A DNA stretch of 64,000 nt from Hymenobacter swuensis DY53 (GCF_000576555.1 NZ_CP007145.1:2480001-2544000); one strand, 5' to 3'. Shown: positions 1 to 8,862, counted from the stretch's first letter. The notes: generated by a model from the sequence alone, not told the origin. Program-made: numbers and translations.

Positions 1-1
1 C

Positions 2-841
2 GAGCACATCGACCGGAGCTTCCCCCACGAGAACCTGCCCACCCGCAAGCCCGGCACCGGCATGCTCACTCAGTACCTGGGCGAGGGCAGCGGCTACGAC
101 CTCAAAAACTCCTTCGTCATCGGCGACCGGCTGACCGACGTGGAACTGGCCCAGAACTTGGGCTGCCAGTCCATCCTGCTGAAGCCGGAAGGGGAGGGCG
201 ACGAGCGCGCCGCGCTGACGACCATGAGCTGGGAAAAAATATACCAGTTCCTGCGGCTGCCCGCCCGCACCGCCGTGGTACAACGCGATACGAACGAAAC
301 CAAAATTAGCATCGAGCTGAACCTCGACGGCAACGGCCGTCCCGAGATGCACACCGGCCTGGGCTTCTTCGACCACATGCTCGACCAGCTCAGCAAGCAT
401 TCGGGCGTGGATATGAAAATCACGGTGCAGGGCGACCTGCACATCGACGAGCACCACACCATAGAGGACACGGCCATTGCCTTGGGCGAAGCCTTCACCC
501 AGGCCCTCGGCGACAAGCGCGGCCTGGCCCGTTACGGTTTCCTGCTGCCCATGGACGACGTGCTGGCTCAGGCCGCCATTGACTTTTCGGGCCGCCCCTG
601 GATTGTGTGGGACGCCGAGTTCAAGCGCGAGAAAGTAGGGGATATGCCTTGCGAAATGTTTTACCATTTCTTCAAGAGCTTCTCCGACGCCGCCCGCTGC
701 AACCTCAACATCAAAGCCGAGGGCCAGAACGAGCACCACAAGATCGAAGCCATTTTCAAGGCCGTAGCCAAGTCCATAAAAATGGCGCTGGTGCGCGACG
801 CCGGTCGCATGGAAATTCCCAGCACCAAAGGTATTTTGTAG
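2..841 (+). CDS. hisB: HisB, bifunctional histidinol-phosphatase / imidazoleglycerol-phosphate dehydratase (5' end outside window)
   Basis: The reading frame is already open at base 2, so the first part of the gene lies upstream; 279 residues are visible. The first ~70 are the end of a HAD-type phosphatase (GDRLTD is the late HAD Asp motif). The rest is a complete IGP dehydratase domain with the metal-binding motif HHTIED and FFDHMLDQ. The two domains catalyse the sixth and eighth steps of histidine synthesis in the cytoplasm. The fused form is known from enterobacteria and Bacteroidota. It is the first visible gene of the his operon, with hisH 222 bp downstream. The internal ATG at 62 lies inside the phosphatase domain and is not the real start. 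Confidence 0.96.
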   Translation, partial: EHIDRSFPHENLPTRKPGTGMLTQYLGEGSGYDLKNSFVIGDRLTDVELAQNLGCQSILLKPEGEGDERAALTTMSWEKIYQFLRLPARTAVVQRDTNETKISIELNLDGNGRPEMHTGLGFFDHMLDQLSKHSGVDMKITVQGDLHIDEHHTIEDTAIALGEAFTQALGDKRGLARYGFLLPMDDVLAQAAIDFSGRPWIVWDAEFKREKVGDMPCEMFYHFFKSFSDAARCNLNIKAEGQNEHHKIEAIFKAVAKSIKMALVRDAGRMEIPSTKGIL

Positions 842-900
842 TTTATCCATTTGTATAAAAAAATGGATAAAGAGCTGGATGTGCGTAATTTACATGTATA

Positions 901-990
901 ATTGTCATCCTGGCTGAAGTGTAGAACCTTACACATTGCACCGATTCGTGCTACCGTAACAAGGCTCTCGGTTCCAGCCAGGATGACGAT
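901..990. repeat. Imperfect palindromic intergenic repeat between hisB and hisH
   Basis: Two arms of about 30 bases (901-930 and 961-990) are inverted copies; the best part is GTCATCCTGGCTG at 904-916 against its complement at 975-987. The arms frame a 30-base loop. It has the same head (GTCAT-CTG) as the palindromes at 1664-1798 and 56895-56982. No T tract follows, so it is not a typical terminator. Confidence 0.75.
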
Positions 991-1063
991 TTATAAGCCA
1001 AAACCTCTTTAAACATTTGTTTAAACAAAAGAATAAACAGCGTCCTTCACTTGATATGTTCAA

Positions 1064-1654
1064 ATGGAAATAGCCATAGTAGATTACAAAGGCGGCAACG
1101 TGCAGTCGGTGCTGTTTGCGCTGGAACGGCTGGGCGTGCAGGCCACGCTCACGGCCGACCACGACGTGATTCGCCGCGCCGACAAGGTGCTGTTCCCGGG
1201 TGAGGGCGAGGCTGCCTCCGCCATGCGGGAGCTGCGGGCCCAAGGGCTGCACGAACTGCTGCCCACGCTCACGCAGCCGTTCCTGGGCATCTGCCTGGGC
1301 ATGCAGCTGCTGGGCCGCCACACCCAGGAGGGCGGCGGCACCGAGCTGCTCGGGATTCTGCCTTTCGACGTGGTGCGGTTCCCGGCCACGCCGGAGTACA
1401 AAGTGCCACACATGGGCTGGAACAACCTGCAGGCGTTGCGCGGTCCACTGTTCGAAGGGCTCAGTGCCGAGGACTACGTGTACTTCGTGCACAGCTACTA
1501 CGCCCCGGTGGGTGAGTACACCATTGCCGAGGCCGCGTACCCCGCACCGTTCAGCGCCGCCGTGCAGCACGAGAACTTCTACGCCGCGCAGTTCCACACC
1601 GAAAAGAGCGGCCCCGTCGGCACCCGTATCCTGGAAAATTTTCTCAAGCTGTAA
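1064..1654 (+). CDS. hisH: HisH, glutamine amidotransferase subunit of imidazole glycerol phosphate synthase
   Basis: A 196-residue class I glutamine amidotransferase. The nucleophile is Cys77 in GICLGMQ, and His178 and Glu180 in QFHTEKSG complete the catalytic triad. HisH hydrolyses glutamine and passes ammonia through the HisF barrel to make imidazole glycerol phosphate and AICAR. Its partner hisF lies two genes downstream. The ATG at 1064 gives a normal family N-terminus (MEIAIVDYKGGN). The length is normal for HisH. Confidence 0.97.
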   Translation: MEIAIVDYKGGNVQSVLFALERLGVQATLTADHDVIRRADKVLFPGEGEAASAMRELRAQGLHELLPTLTQPFLGICLGMQLLGRHTQEGGGTELLGILPFDVVRFPATPEYKVPHMGWNNLQALRGPLFEGLSAEDYVYFVHSYYAPVGEYTIAEAAYPAPFSAAVQHENFYAAQFHTEKSGPVGTRILENFLKL

Positions 1655-1663
1655 GCTGGTGAT

Positions 1664-1798
1664 AAACGAACGTCATGCTGAGCGAAGCCGGAGGCGTAGT
1701 CGAAGCATCTCTACCCCTTCGTTGCAATGCCAATTGATTAGTCAGAGGTAGAGATGCTTCGACTGCGCCTCCGGCTTCGCTCAGCATGACGTTCGTTT
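1664..1798. repeat. Long palindromic repeat (GTCATGCTGAGC...GCATCTCTACC family) between hisH and hisA
   Basis: Two 52-base arms (1664-1715 and 1747-1798) are inverted copies with one mismatch and a 31-base loop. The core words GTCATGCTGAGC and GAAGCATCTCTACC recur in the same order in the palindrome at 56895-56982, so this is a dispersed family and not a gene-specific terminator. It begins 9 bases after the hisH stop and ends 33 bases before hisA, so any his transcript would contain a very stable hairpin here. Confidence 0.93.
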
Positions 1799-1831
1799 GA
1801 TCCGCTACAAGCACCAAGCCCTAAATCCAAC

Positions 1832-2548
1832 ATGGAAATCATTCCCGCTATTGACCTCATCAACGGCCAGTGCGTGCGCCTGACGGAGGGCGACTTTGCC
1901 CAGCAGACCACCTACGACGCCGACCCGCTGGCCGTGGCCCAACGCTTCGAGGCCGCCGGCGTGAAGCGCCTGCACCTGGTGGACCTCGACGGGGCCCGCG
2001 CCAAGCGCCCCGTGAACCTACCCGTACTGGAGCGCATTGCCCGCCACACCAGCCTGCACATCGACTTCGGGGGCGGGCTGCAGAGCGAGGACGCCGTGCG
2101 CCAGGCCTTCGACGCCGGAGCCCGGCAGATAACGGCCGGCAGTATTGCCGTGCGCGAGCCCGAAACCGTGAATGGCTGGCTCCATGCCTTCGGGGCCGAC
2201 CGGATCATCATCGGGGCCGACTACCGCGACAACCACATTTCCATCAACGCCTGGGCCGAGCAGAGCGAGCGGACCCTGCGCGAGTTCGTGGAGGGCTACC
2301 TGGCCAGCGGAGCCACCACCTTCATCTGCACCGACGTGAGCAAGGACGGCAAGCTTCAGGGCCCTTCGCTGGGTACCTACACCGAGCTGCGCGAGCAGCT
2401 GCCCGCCGCCCGCCTCATTGCCAGCGGCGGCGTCACCACCATTGCCGACGTGGAGGCCCTGGCCGCCGTGGGCATGCACGGGGCTATCATCGGCAAAGCA
2501 ATCTACGAAGGCACCATCACGCTGGAGCAGCTGCAGCCCTGGCTATGA
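1832..2548 (+). CDS. hisA: HisA, ProFAR isomerase
   Basis: A 238-residue (beta/alpha)8 barrel, the usual HisA length. It isomerises ProFAR to PRFAR, the fourth step of histidine synthesis. The N-terminus MEIIPAIDLINGQ carries catalytic Asp8, and the second catalytic aspartate is in the loop TDVSKDGKLQGP. The phosphate-binding glycines IASGGV and GAIIGKAIY close the barrel. It lies between hisH and hisF in the operon. The spacers on both sides are filled by palindromic repeats, not by the short overlaps common in his operons. Confidence 0.97.
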   Translation: MEIIPAIDLINGQCVRLTEGDFAQQTTYDADPLAVAQRFEAAGVKRLHLVDLDGARAKRPVNLPVLERIARHTSLHIDFGGGLQSEDAVRQAFDAGARQITAGSIAVREPETVNGWLHAFGADRIIIGADYRDNHISINAWAEQSERTLREFVEGYLASGATTFICTDVSKDGKLQGPSLGTYTELREQLPAARLIASGGVTTIADVEALAAVGMHGAIIGKAIYEGTITLEQLQPWL

Positions 2549-2553
2549 TTTCG

Positions 2554-2657
2554 TTTTTAGTTGTCAGTTGTTCGTTGCTTGTCCACTCTCGATGTAGTCA
2601 GCCGGCAATCGACCTACAATCACTGACAACTGATAACGAACAACTGACAACTAAAAA
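2554..2657. repeat. Palindromic repeat with GTTGTCAGTTG arms between hisA and hisF
   Basis: The 23-base arms at 2554-2576 and 2635-2657 are perfect inverted copies. The motif TTGTCAGTTG and its complement recur in the hisF-hisIE spacer (3429-3510), showing a second dispersed repeat family. The element fills the spacer from 5 bases after the hisA stop to 6 bases before the hisF ATG. Confidence 0.9.
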
Positions 2658-2663
2658 CCAAGC

Positions 2664-3422
2664 ATGCTAACCAAACGAATCATACCCTGCCTCGACGTGA
2701 AGGACGGGCGCACCGTGAAAGGGGTGCGCTTCGAGGGCCTGCGCGACGCGGGCGACCCGGTGGCCCTGGCCGCCCGCTACGCCCGCGAAGGCGCTGACGA
2801 GCTGGTGTTCCTCGATATCACCGCCACCAACCAGAAGCGCGCCACCCTGGTGGCCCTGGTGCGCGACGTGGCCCGCGAGCTGGACATCCCGTTCACCGTG
2901 GGCGGCGGCATCGGTACCGTGTCCGACGTGGAGGCGCTGCTCATGAACGGGGCCGACAAAGTGAGCATCAACTCGGCTGCTCTGGCGCGCCCCGAGCTGA
3001 TTGACGAGCTGGCCGCCCGCTTCGGCTCCCAGTGCATCGTGGTGGCCGCTGATGCCCGCTACCACGACGCCGACGGCTGGCAGATCTACACCCGGGCCGG
3101 CACCCACAACACCGGCCGCGACGCGGTGCAGTGGTGCCGGGAAGCCGCCGACCGGGGCGCGGGCGAAATCCTGCTGACCTCCATGAGCAACGACGGCACC
3201 AAGGACGGCTTCGCGCTGGATATCACCGGGGCCGTGAGTCGGGCCGTAACCATTCCGGTGGTAGCCTCGGGCGGCGCGGGCTCCAAGCAGGACTTCACCA
3301 ACGTGTTCCAGCAGGCCCACGCCGACGCCGGCCTCGCCGCCAGCATCTTCCACTTCGGCGAAATCGGCATCCGCGAGCTGAAAGAACACCTGCGCCAGGA
3401 CGGCATTGCCGTACGGCTGTAA
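2664..3422 (+). CDS. hisF: HisF, cyclase subunit of imidazole glycerol phosphate synthase
   Basis: A 252-residue TIM barrel homologous to HisA. It cyclises PRFAR with ammonia from HisH, giving imidazole glycerol phosphate and AICAR. Catalytic Asp11 is in [11 protein letters not shown], and the second catalytic aspartate is in VVAADARY. The phosphate sites GGGIG and VASGGAGS are present. The ATG at 2664 directly follows the palindromic spacer, so the repeat may overlap the ribosome-binding region. Length and motifs are normal. Confidence 0.97.
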   Translation: MLTKRIIPCLDVKDGRTVKGVRFEGLRDAGDPVALAARYAREGADELVFLDITATNQKRATLVALVRDVARELDIPFTVGGGIGTVSDVEALLMNGADKVSINSAALARPELIDELAARFGSQCIVVAADARYHDADGWQIYTRAGTHNTGRDAVQWCREAADRGAGEILLTSMSNDGTKDGFALDITGAVSRAVTIPVVASGGAGSKQDFTNVFQQAHADAGLAASIFHFGEIGIRELKEHLRQDGIAVRL

Positions 3423-3428
3423 ATATGA

Positions 3429-3510
3429 GTTGTCAGTTGAGAGTTGTCGGTTGTCAGTAATGATAACGGCGCCCACCAGTACTGACAACCGACAACTACC
3501 AACTGACAAC
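3429..3510. repeat. Palindromic repeat with GTTGTCAGTTG arms between hisF and hisIE
   Basis: The 31-base arms at 3429-3459 and 3480-3510 are inverted copies with about two mismatches and a 20-base loop. The arms hold two GTTGTC words each and share TTGTCAGTTG with the hisA-hisF spacer element. The repeat starts 7 bases after the hisF stop and ends 7 bases before the hisIE ATG. Confidence 0.9.
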
Positions 3511-3517
3511 GAAACCA

Positions 3518-4156
3518 ATGGATTTTGCCAAAATGCCCGATGGGCTGATTCCGGTGATTGTGCAGGATGTCCACACGGGGCAGGTGCTGATGCTGGGCTA
3601 CCAGAACGAGGAAGCGCAGCGCGTGACCCGCCAGACGGGCCGCGTGACGTTCTTCTCCCGCTCCAAACAGCGCCTCTGGACCAAGGGCGAAACCTCCGGC
3701 AACTACCTCACCGTGGTGAGTGAGCACGAGGACTGCGACCAGGACGCCCTGCTCATCCTGGCCCGCCCCGACGGCCCCACCTGCCACCGGGGCACCACCA
3801 GCTGCTTCGAGCAGTCCCAGCAGACGCGCTACCCGGCCCCGGCCGTGAGCTTCGTGGCGGAGCTGGAGCGCCTGGTGCAGCGCCGCCACCAGCACCCCGA
3901 TGAAGACCCCAAGTCGTACACTGCCTCGCTGTTCCGCAAGGGCATGCCCAAAATCGCCCAGAAAGTGGGAGAGGAGGCCGTGGAAACCGTCATCGACGCC
4001 GTGGGCGGCAACGTGGAAGGACTCAAAGGCGAAGCCGCCGACCTGTTGTACCATTTGTTGGTACTGCTGACGGCCTCCGGCCTGTCGATGGAAGACGTGG
4101 TGGACGTGCTCAAGCAGCGCCACACCACCATTTCCGGCGGGGTGCGGCGGGAGTAA
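3518..4156 (+). CDS. hisIE: HisIE, bifunctional phosphoribosyl-AMP cyclohydrolase / phosphoribosyl-ATP pyrophosphatase
   Basis: A 212-residue fusion. The N-terminal ~115 residues are the HisI cyclohydrolase, with WTKGETSG and the metal-binding DCDQDALL and TCHRGTTSCF. The C-terminal ~90 residues are the all-helical HisE MazG-like domain with KVGEEAVETVIDA. Together they carry out steps 2 and 3 of histidine synthesis. It is the last his gene here; the next gene runs the opposite way with a gap of 4 bases, and no separate terminator is visible between them. Confidence 0.96.
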   Translation: MDFAKMPDGLIPVIVQDVHTGQVLMLGYQNEEAQRVTRQTGRVTFFSRSKQRLWTKGETSGNYLTVVSEHEDCDQDALLILARPDGPTCHRGTTSCFEQSQQTRYPAPAVSFVAELERLVQRRHQHPDEDPKSYTASLFRKGMPKIAQKVGEEAVETVIDAVGGNVEGLKGEAADLLYHLLVLLTASGLSMEDVVDVLKQRHTTISGGVRRE

Positions 4157-4160
4157 CGTC

Positions 4161-4916
4161 TTACCCTTCAACTGCTGTCAAGTGAAACGCTGCCGGTGCC
4201 TTATCAGGTACGGGCAGCGTTACGGCTCCCCGCTGGGAATTATACGTGTATTGCACCGGTACCCGCATCATCGTTGTTAATCCCTGATTTAGAAATAGGC
4301 TGATATTGAAACGTTCCCGGCCCAAACGGTAAAATCGGGCGGTGGCCCCGCCGGTGAGAAATGCGCCCCAATGCCGGGTAATGCTTGGCTGCTGCCGGAA
4401 AACAATGGTATCCTGAGGTGATACAATACCGGCTCCAAGGTTGCATGTCTGGCAAAACCGGATACTATAAGCGTACTGTTCGGCTTCGGTAGGTAAGGGT
4501 TGAAAATCAAAACGCGCCACTGGCCAACTCACCAGCAATGGCAGTCGGTCGAGGTAAACACTCACAGCGTGCCCCCCATACGCACCGCCGTATGCCCCAT
4601 TGCTCTGTGCTTTGGGTACCTGAAGCTTGTATCCCCAGCCGAGCCCGCCACCCGAGTAGCCAATTGAAATATTGGTTTCGTCTTTCAGTTGTAGGCGAAG
4701 CATGGGAGCCACAAACGGCGTAATCAGAAATTCATGACCTTTGAAAGGCCGTTTGCCTATGCCGAAATGGCCCCCTTCCGCATACGCGTACTGACCACCT
4801 ATCTGTAGGTCTAGCGAGAGTTGCTGGCTTCTTGCTGGATTGGTCAGAGTAAGTAACAGACTTGCTGTTGCGGCAGGACCTACGGTAGTGGTAAAACCAG
4901 GAAAAAAACACGTCAT
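4161..4916 (-). CDS. Exported hypothetical protein, probably outer-membrane associated
   Basis: A 251-residue protein I do not recognise. A hydrophobic stretch near the N-terminus (TASLLLTLTNPARSQQ) ends like a signal-peptide cleavage region. The rest is rich in Gly, Tyr and alternating hydrophobic residues, as in small Bacteroidota beta-barrel or periplasmic beta proteins. Two cysteines (FCQTCN) lie close together. It converges tail to tail with hisIE, 4 bases apart. The start is the ATG at 4916, after an AT-rich upstream region (4917-5006) shared with the divergent GNAT gene. Confidence 0.7.
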   Translation of the reverse strand: MTCFFPGFTTTVGPAATASLLLTLTNPARSQQLSLDLQIGGQYAYAEGGHFGIGKRPFKGHEFLITPFVAPMLRLQLKDETNISIGYSGGGLGWGYKLQVPKAQSNGAYGGAYGGHAVSVYLDRLPLLVSWPVARFDFQPLPTEAEQYAYSIRFCQTCNLGAGIVSPQDTIVFRQQPSITRHWGAFLTGGATARFYRLGRERFNISLFLNQGLTTMMRVPVQYTYNSQRGAVTLPVPDKAPAAFHLTAVEG

Positions 4917-5006
4917 AATTTGAGGATAAGTTGTATATCAGATGCAAAATGGTTGATTGACGAAGAGTAGTATAATATATATGCTTTTTTCTTATTCCTT
5001 TCTTCA

Positions 5007-5537
5007 ATGTCTGCTCCTGCCATCCAGTTAGTACCCCTACAGCTTGACCAAGCCGCTATTTTCCACCGCTGGATTCAGGACCCGGAGGTTGTTCTTTACT
5101 CGTTGAATGCCTTCCAGCAAATGGATTCGCTGGCGAAGGTCACGCAATGGCTATCGGCTACGCTGGCAGATACGCGGAGCCTGAACCTGGGCGTATATCT
5201 GGCCGAAACCCGGGAATTGATTGGTCACGCCGGCATCTCTGGCATGTCAACGGCCAATCAGGCGGGCGAGTATTTCATTCTGCTGGGCGAAAAGCGGTAC
5301 TGGGGCCAGGGAATTGCTACGGAGGTAACCCGGCAAGTGGTGGCGCGGGGTTTTGCGGAACTGGGCCTGAACCGGATTATGCTAACGGTTTCGGAACCGA
5401 ACCAGGGGGGCGTGAAAGCCTATCAGCGGGCCAGGTTTCAGCTGGAAGGCCGGCTGCGGCAGGCGTGTTTCCGCAACGGGGCCTTTCACGATAAGCTAGT
5501 GATGTCAGTTCTGCGGGAGGAGTGGCGTGACCGATAA
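5007..5537 (+). CDS. GNAT-family N-acetyltransferase (RimJ/RimL-like)
   Basis: A 176-residue acetyltransferase of the RimJ/RimL branch. The acetyl-CoA loop is visible in YWGQGIATEVTRQVV, followed by the family signature GLNRIMLTVSEPNQGGVKAYQRARF. It probably acetylates an amine on a protein, antibiotic or metabolite; the substrate cannot be told. It is divergent from the upstream exported protein and convergent with the next outer-membrane gene. Confidence 0.88.
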   Translation: MSAPAIQLVPLQLDQAAIFHRWIQDPEVVLYSLNAFQQMDSLAKVTQWLSATLADTRSLNLGVYLAETRELIGHAGISGMSTANQAGEYFILLGEKRYWGQGIATEVTRQVVARGFAELGLNRIMLTVSEPNQGGVKAYQRARFQLEGRLRQACFRNGAFHDKLVMSVLREEWRDR

Positions 5538-5572
5538 AGAAATGAAAGGGAAGTACGTGGCTACTCTGCGGC

Positions 5573-6208
5573 TCACAACCGTATACCCAGTTGCAGGCCT
5601 GCTCCTCGGTTGAGGGGCTGATACCGGTTGCGGGTATTGCGGGAAGTGGCCCGCCGCAAAATTTCCGTTCCCACAAATGTATCCAGCACCAGCCGTGAGC
5701 CCAGGGCCCATTGGCGGCCCAGTTGAAGCTGGGGCTGTATGCGGGTACTGGCAGCATGCGTGACGTAGGCCGCTGTGGTCGGCGTGGACTCATGCTCCTG
5801 CCGGGTACGGATGTGGGAACCATGTGCCACCAGGGCAGCATACCAACCCGTCAGGGGCTGGCCAACTGTACGCCGCCGGAAATAGTACCGGGCCTGCACA
5901 TCGACGTTATAGTACCTGTTTACCCCCCGTACAACGGTTGGCTGCTGCTGCCCGGCCGCGGTTGTGTACCACAACCCATAGGAAGAATAATGCTGGGGAA
6001 AATAGCCCAATGTGCCGCTCAGGCTCCAGCGGGCAGATAGCCGCTTTTCATAACTAAGGGCTATATCGGGCTGGTCAAATGCGCGCAGCCCGATTTTAAA
6101 AACCTGCTTGACCGGGCGCGGAATACGGATGGGCTCAACCGTCTGAGCTGAAGCAATGAATGTAGGTAGAGAAAGCAAGGCCAGTAGGCCGCTCATTCGG
6201 TAGTGCAT
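5573..6208 (-). CDS. Exported outer-membrane-type beta protein, hypothetical
   Basis: The product is 211 residues from the ATG at 6208 (MHYRMSGLLALLSLP), with a second possible start at 6196. A signal peptide ends near FIASAQT. The mature part has alternating aromatic/polar strands (RYYFRRR, GWYAALVAH) typical of small beta-barrels of the DUF3575/porin-like type in Bacteroidota. Function unknown. The open frame continues far upstream on the minus strand only because it shadows the plus-strand glycosyltransferase. Confidence 0.75.
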   Translation of the reverse strand: MHYRMSGLLALLSLPTFIASAQTVEPIRIPRPVKQVFKIGLRAFDQPDIALSYEKRLSARWSLSGTLGYFPQHYSSYGLWYTTAAGQQQPTVVRGVNRYYNVDVQARYYFRRRTVGQPLTGWYAALVAHGSHIRTRQEHESTPTTAAYVTHAASTRIQPQLQLGRQWALGSRLVLDTFVGTEILRRATSRNTRNRYQPLNRGAGLQLGIRL

Positions 6209-6328
6209 AGAACCTATTCGGATAGCTGGCAGTAAGATACTGCCGATGGGCCGATGGTTGCAGTCCGGTACAACTATTCGCTGCCAAACCTTCCGTACCT
6301 TTCGCCCTGTTTTACCCCTTCCGTTCCT

Positions 6329-7111
6329 ATGTCTGCTGCTCCCGACCGCGCCGCTTATCTCGCCTCCCAAAGTCTGACGGTGCTGGTGCCCGTGTATAAC
6401 GAAGAAGAAAGTCTGGGGCAGTTTGTGGTGGAAATGGACAAGTTTCTGGCCGAAACGCCGGTGGCCACTACCGTGCTGTTCGTTAACGACGGCTCTACCG
6501 ACGGCTCCGTTGCCATTCTGCGCGAGGTATGCCGGCAGAAGCCCCAGTACGAGTTCATCAGCCTGAGCCAGAACCGGGGCCTGAGCACCGCCGTGAAAGC
6601 CGGCATCGACCACGCCCGCACCACCCTCATCGGCTACATCGACTCCGACATTCAGACGACGCCGCTGGATTTCCTGACCTTCTTTGAATTCCTGCCCGAG
6701 TTTGACATGGTGAACGGCATCCGGGCCAAGCGGCAGGATACGTTTGTCAAGAAGATGTCGTCGCTGGTGGCCAATACCGTGCGCCGCACGCTCATCAACG
6801 ACGGCATTCAGGACACGGGCTGCCCGCTGAAAATCATCAAGACCGAGCATGCCCGCCGGATTCCGCTGTTTCACGGCATGCACCGTTTCCTGGGGGCGCT
6901 GGTGCAGCTGCAGGGCGGCAAAGTCAAGCAGCTGCCGGTGCGCCACTTCCCGCGGTTTGCGGGCACGGCCAAATACAACCTCTGGAACCGGGCCTGGAAG
7001 CCGCTGGTGGATACGTTCGGCTTCCGCTGGATCCGCAGCCGCTGGAAGAACTACGAAATCGGGGAGGCCCACCGCCAGGAGGCGGCGGTGGCAGCAGGAG
7101 CAGGCAAGTAA
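6329..7111 (+). CDS. Family 2 glycosyltransferase (ArnC/DPM1-like)
   Basis: A 260-residue GT-A glycosyltransferase. VLVPVYNEEESLGQF begins the nucleotide-binding fold, NDGSTDGS and the DXD-like IDSDIQT mark the sugar-nucleotide/metal site. It resembles polyprenyl-phosphate glycosyltransferases that load a sugar onto a lipid carrier at the inner membrane. It has no C-terminal membrane segments of its own; the next gene, 12 bases downstream, encodes a polytopic partner and is probably co-transcribed. I chose the ATG at 6329, since the extra 25 upstream residues lack family similarity. A lipid-linked sugar is also what the ArnT-like enzyme at 10014 would need. Confidence 0.9.
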   Translation: MSAAPDRAAYLASQSLTVLVPVYNEEESLGQFVVEMDKFLAETPVATTVLFVNDGSTDGSVAILREVCRQKPQYEFISLSQNRGLSTAVKAGIDHARTTLIGYIDSDIQTTPLDFLTFFEFLPEFDMVNGIRAKRQDTFVKKMSSLVANTVRRTLINDGIQDTGCPLKIIKTEHARRIPLFHGMHRFLGALVQLQGGKVKQLPVRHFPRFAGTAKYNLWNRAWKPLVDTFGFRWIRSRWKNYEIGEAHRQEAAVAAGAGK

Positions 7112-7123
7112 CCTGAGGAGGCT

Positions 7124-7780
7124 ATGACGTCGCAAACCGTGGCCCTGGGCATTGGGCTGGTGTCGCAGCTGCTGTTTTCCAGCCGCATTGTGCTGCAATG
7201 GATTCAGAGCGAGCGGGCCAAACGCGTGCTGGTGCCTACTTTGTTCTGGCAGATCAGTCTGGTATCCTCGTTTCTGATGATTGTGTACGGCATTCTGCGC
7301 CACGACCCCGTGATTCTGGGCGCGCAGGTGATCAGCTACGCCATCTACATCCGCAACCTGCAGCTGCTGAAGGAGTGGGGCAAGCTGAGTCCGTGGTTCC
7401 GGGCCGGGGCCTACGCCTTTCCGGTGGCTATGCTGGCCTGGTTTGTGGCCGGCAACCAGCACTTCAGCCTGCGGGCCATGCTGGGCAGCCGCATTCCGGC
7501 CGGGTTGCTGGCCCTGGGGGCCGTGGGCCAGGTGATTTTCCTGCTGCGCTTCGTGTACCAGTGGATTTACTCCGAGCGCAAAGGCGAATCCACGCTGCCG
7601 CTCAGCTTCTGGGTAATCAGTTTCGTGGGCTCGGTGCTGATTCTGGTGTATGCCTTCCTGCGTTGGGATGCAGTGCTCATCATCGGCAACGTGTTCGGCA
7701 CAGTGGTGTACGCCCGCAACATCGTGCTGCTGCGCCGGGAGCAGCGGCGTACCGCTCCGGGTGCCATATCAACGGAATAG
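7124..7780 (+). CDS. Membrane protein with two lipid-A-disaccharide-synthase N-terminal-like (LAB_N) domains
   Basis: A 218-residue polytopic protein with about six or seven membrane helices. Two copies of the LAB_N unit are visible: FSSRIVLQWIQSERAK...FWQISLVSS near the N-terminus and LLRFVYQWIYSERKGES...FWVISFVGS in the second half. This family sits beside GT2 glycosyltransferases in many genomes and is thought to act in lipid A or lipid-linked sugar metabolism; its exact reaction is unproven. It overlaps nothing and follows the GT2 gene by 12 bases; a strong terminator follows. Confidence 0.9.
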   Translation: MTSQTVALGIGLVSQLLFSSRIVLQWIQSERAKRVLVPTLFWQISLVSSFLMIVYGILRHDPVILGAQVISYAIYIRNLQLLKEWGKLSPWFRAGAYAFPVAMLAWFVAGNQHFSLRAMLGSRIPAGLLALGAVGQVIFLLRFVYQWIYSERKGESTLPLSFWVISFVGSVLILVYAFLRWDAVLIIGNVFGTVVYARNIVLLRREQRRTAPGAISTE

Positions 7781-7806
7781 AACCGGGAATGACCATCGAC
7801 CATTTT

Positions 7807-7854
7807 GAAAAAGCAAAGCCCCGGGTGTTCCAACCCTCGGGGCTTTGCTTTTTC
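7807..7854. terminator. Bidirectional rho-independent terminator
   Basis: The stem GAAAAAGCAAAGCCCCG pairs with CGGGGCTTTGCTTTTTC around a short loop, with A and T tracts at the ends. It can terminate both the GT2/LAB_N pair and the convergent epimerase gene. Confidence 0.9.
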
Positions 7855-7881
7855 AAGGATCAATGAGCAAGGAATTTCGGC

Positions 7882-8862
7882 TCAAACGGCCGCTACTTCC
7901 CGTGTGTTCAGCCAGCGTACAAACTCCGCCAGTCCTTCGGTCAGAGTAGTCTGGGGGGCGTAGCCCAGCAGGCGCTGGGCCTTGCTGATATCGGCGTAGG
8001 TGATGTCCACGTCGCCGGCCTGCATGGGTCGGAACTCCAGCTGCGGCTCCACGCCCACGGCTTCGCCCACGGCCCGGATCAGCTCCAGCAGGGGCACGGG
8101 GCGGTTGTTGCCCAGGTTGAGGGTGTCGTATACGCCCGTGTGCCCGAGCAGATAGTCCACGCCCCGGGCAATGCCGTCCACAGTGTCCAGCACGAAGGTG
8201 TAGTCACGGGCCGTGGTGCCGTCGCCGAAAACCGGAATGGGCTGTCCGGTCTGTAGCAGCCGCACGAACTTATGGATGGCCAGGTCGGGACGCTGGCGGG
8301 GGCCGTACACGGTAAAGAACCGGGCATTGAGCACATCCAGGCCGTGCAGGTGATGGTAGGTGTAAGTGAGCTGCTCTCCGCTGAGCTTGGAGGCGGCGTA
8401 GGGCGAAATGCAGGTCGATAGCAAGTTCATATCCTCCCGGAAGGGCTGCTCACGGGTATTGCCGTACACCGACGAGGAGGAGGCAAAAAACAGCTTTTGA
8501 ATATCGCGCTGCCGCATCCATTCCAGCAGGTGGGTGGTCCCGAGGACGTTGTTTTCCAGGTAGGCCACGGGCTGCTGCACCGAGGGCCCCACGCCAGCCT
8601 TGGCGGCCAGGTGCACCACCACGTCAATCGGGTCGGCGGGCAGGGCGTCTACCAGCGCGTCGAGGCCGTGGCGCAGGTCGGCTTCGTGGAAGCTAAAGCG
8701 GGCATGAGCCAGGCAGCCGGCCAGGTTTTGCTGCTTGCGGGAGCGGTCATAAAACGGGTCGAAATTATCGAGCCCAACCACGCGGTGCCCGTCGCGGAGC
8801 AGGCGCTCGGCCAGATGCGAGCCAATGAAGCCCGCGCAGCCCGTTACCAGAATGGAAGCCAT
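7882..8862 (-). CDS. NAD-dependent nucleotide-sugar epimerase (UDP-glucuronate 4-epimerase-like)
   Basis: A 326-residue extended short-chain dehydrogenase. The Rossmann motif GCAGFIGSHLAERLL is at the N-terminus, ASSSSVYG supplies the active-site serine/threonine region, and YAASK holds the catalytic Tyr and Lys. FFTVYGPRQRPD is typical of UDP-glucuronate/UDP-glucose 4-epimerases. It probably makes an activated sugar for envelope polysaccharide or lipid A decoration, consistent with neighbouring glycosyltransferases. I chose the ATG at 8862, which puts the Rossmann glycine motif at the usual place; the 39 upstream residues do not look like the family. Confidence 0.92.
   Translation of the reverse strand: MASILVTGCAGFIGSHLAERLLRDGHRVVGLDNFDPFYDRSRKQQNLAGCLAHARFSFHEADLRHGLDALVDALPADPIDVVVHLAAKAGVGPSVQQPVAYLENNVLGTTHLLEWMRQRDIQKLFFASSSSVYGNTREQPFREDMNLLSTCISPYAASKLSGEQLTYTYHHLHGLDVLNARFFTVYGPRQRPDLAIHKFVRLLQTGQPIPVFGDGTTARDYTFVLDTVDGIARGVDYLLGHTGVYDTLNLGNNRPVPLLELIRAVGEAVGVEPQLEFRPMQAGDVDITYADISKAQRLLGYAPQTTLTEGLAEFVRWLNTREVAAV

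Noticed and set aside
5573..7462. A 629-codon minus-strand open frame
   Set aside because: Only its last ~211 codons look like a protein; the rest is the complement of the glycosyltransferase and LAB_N genes.
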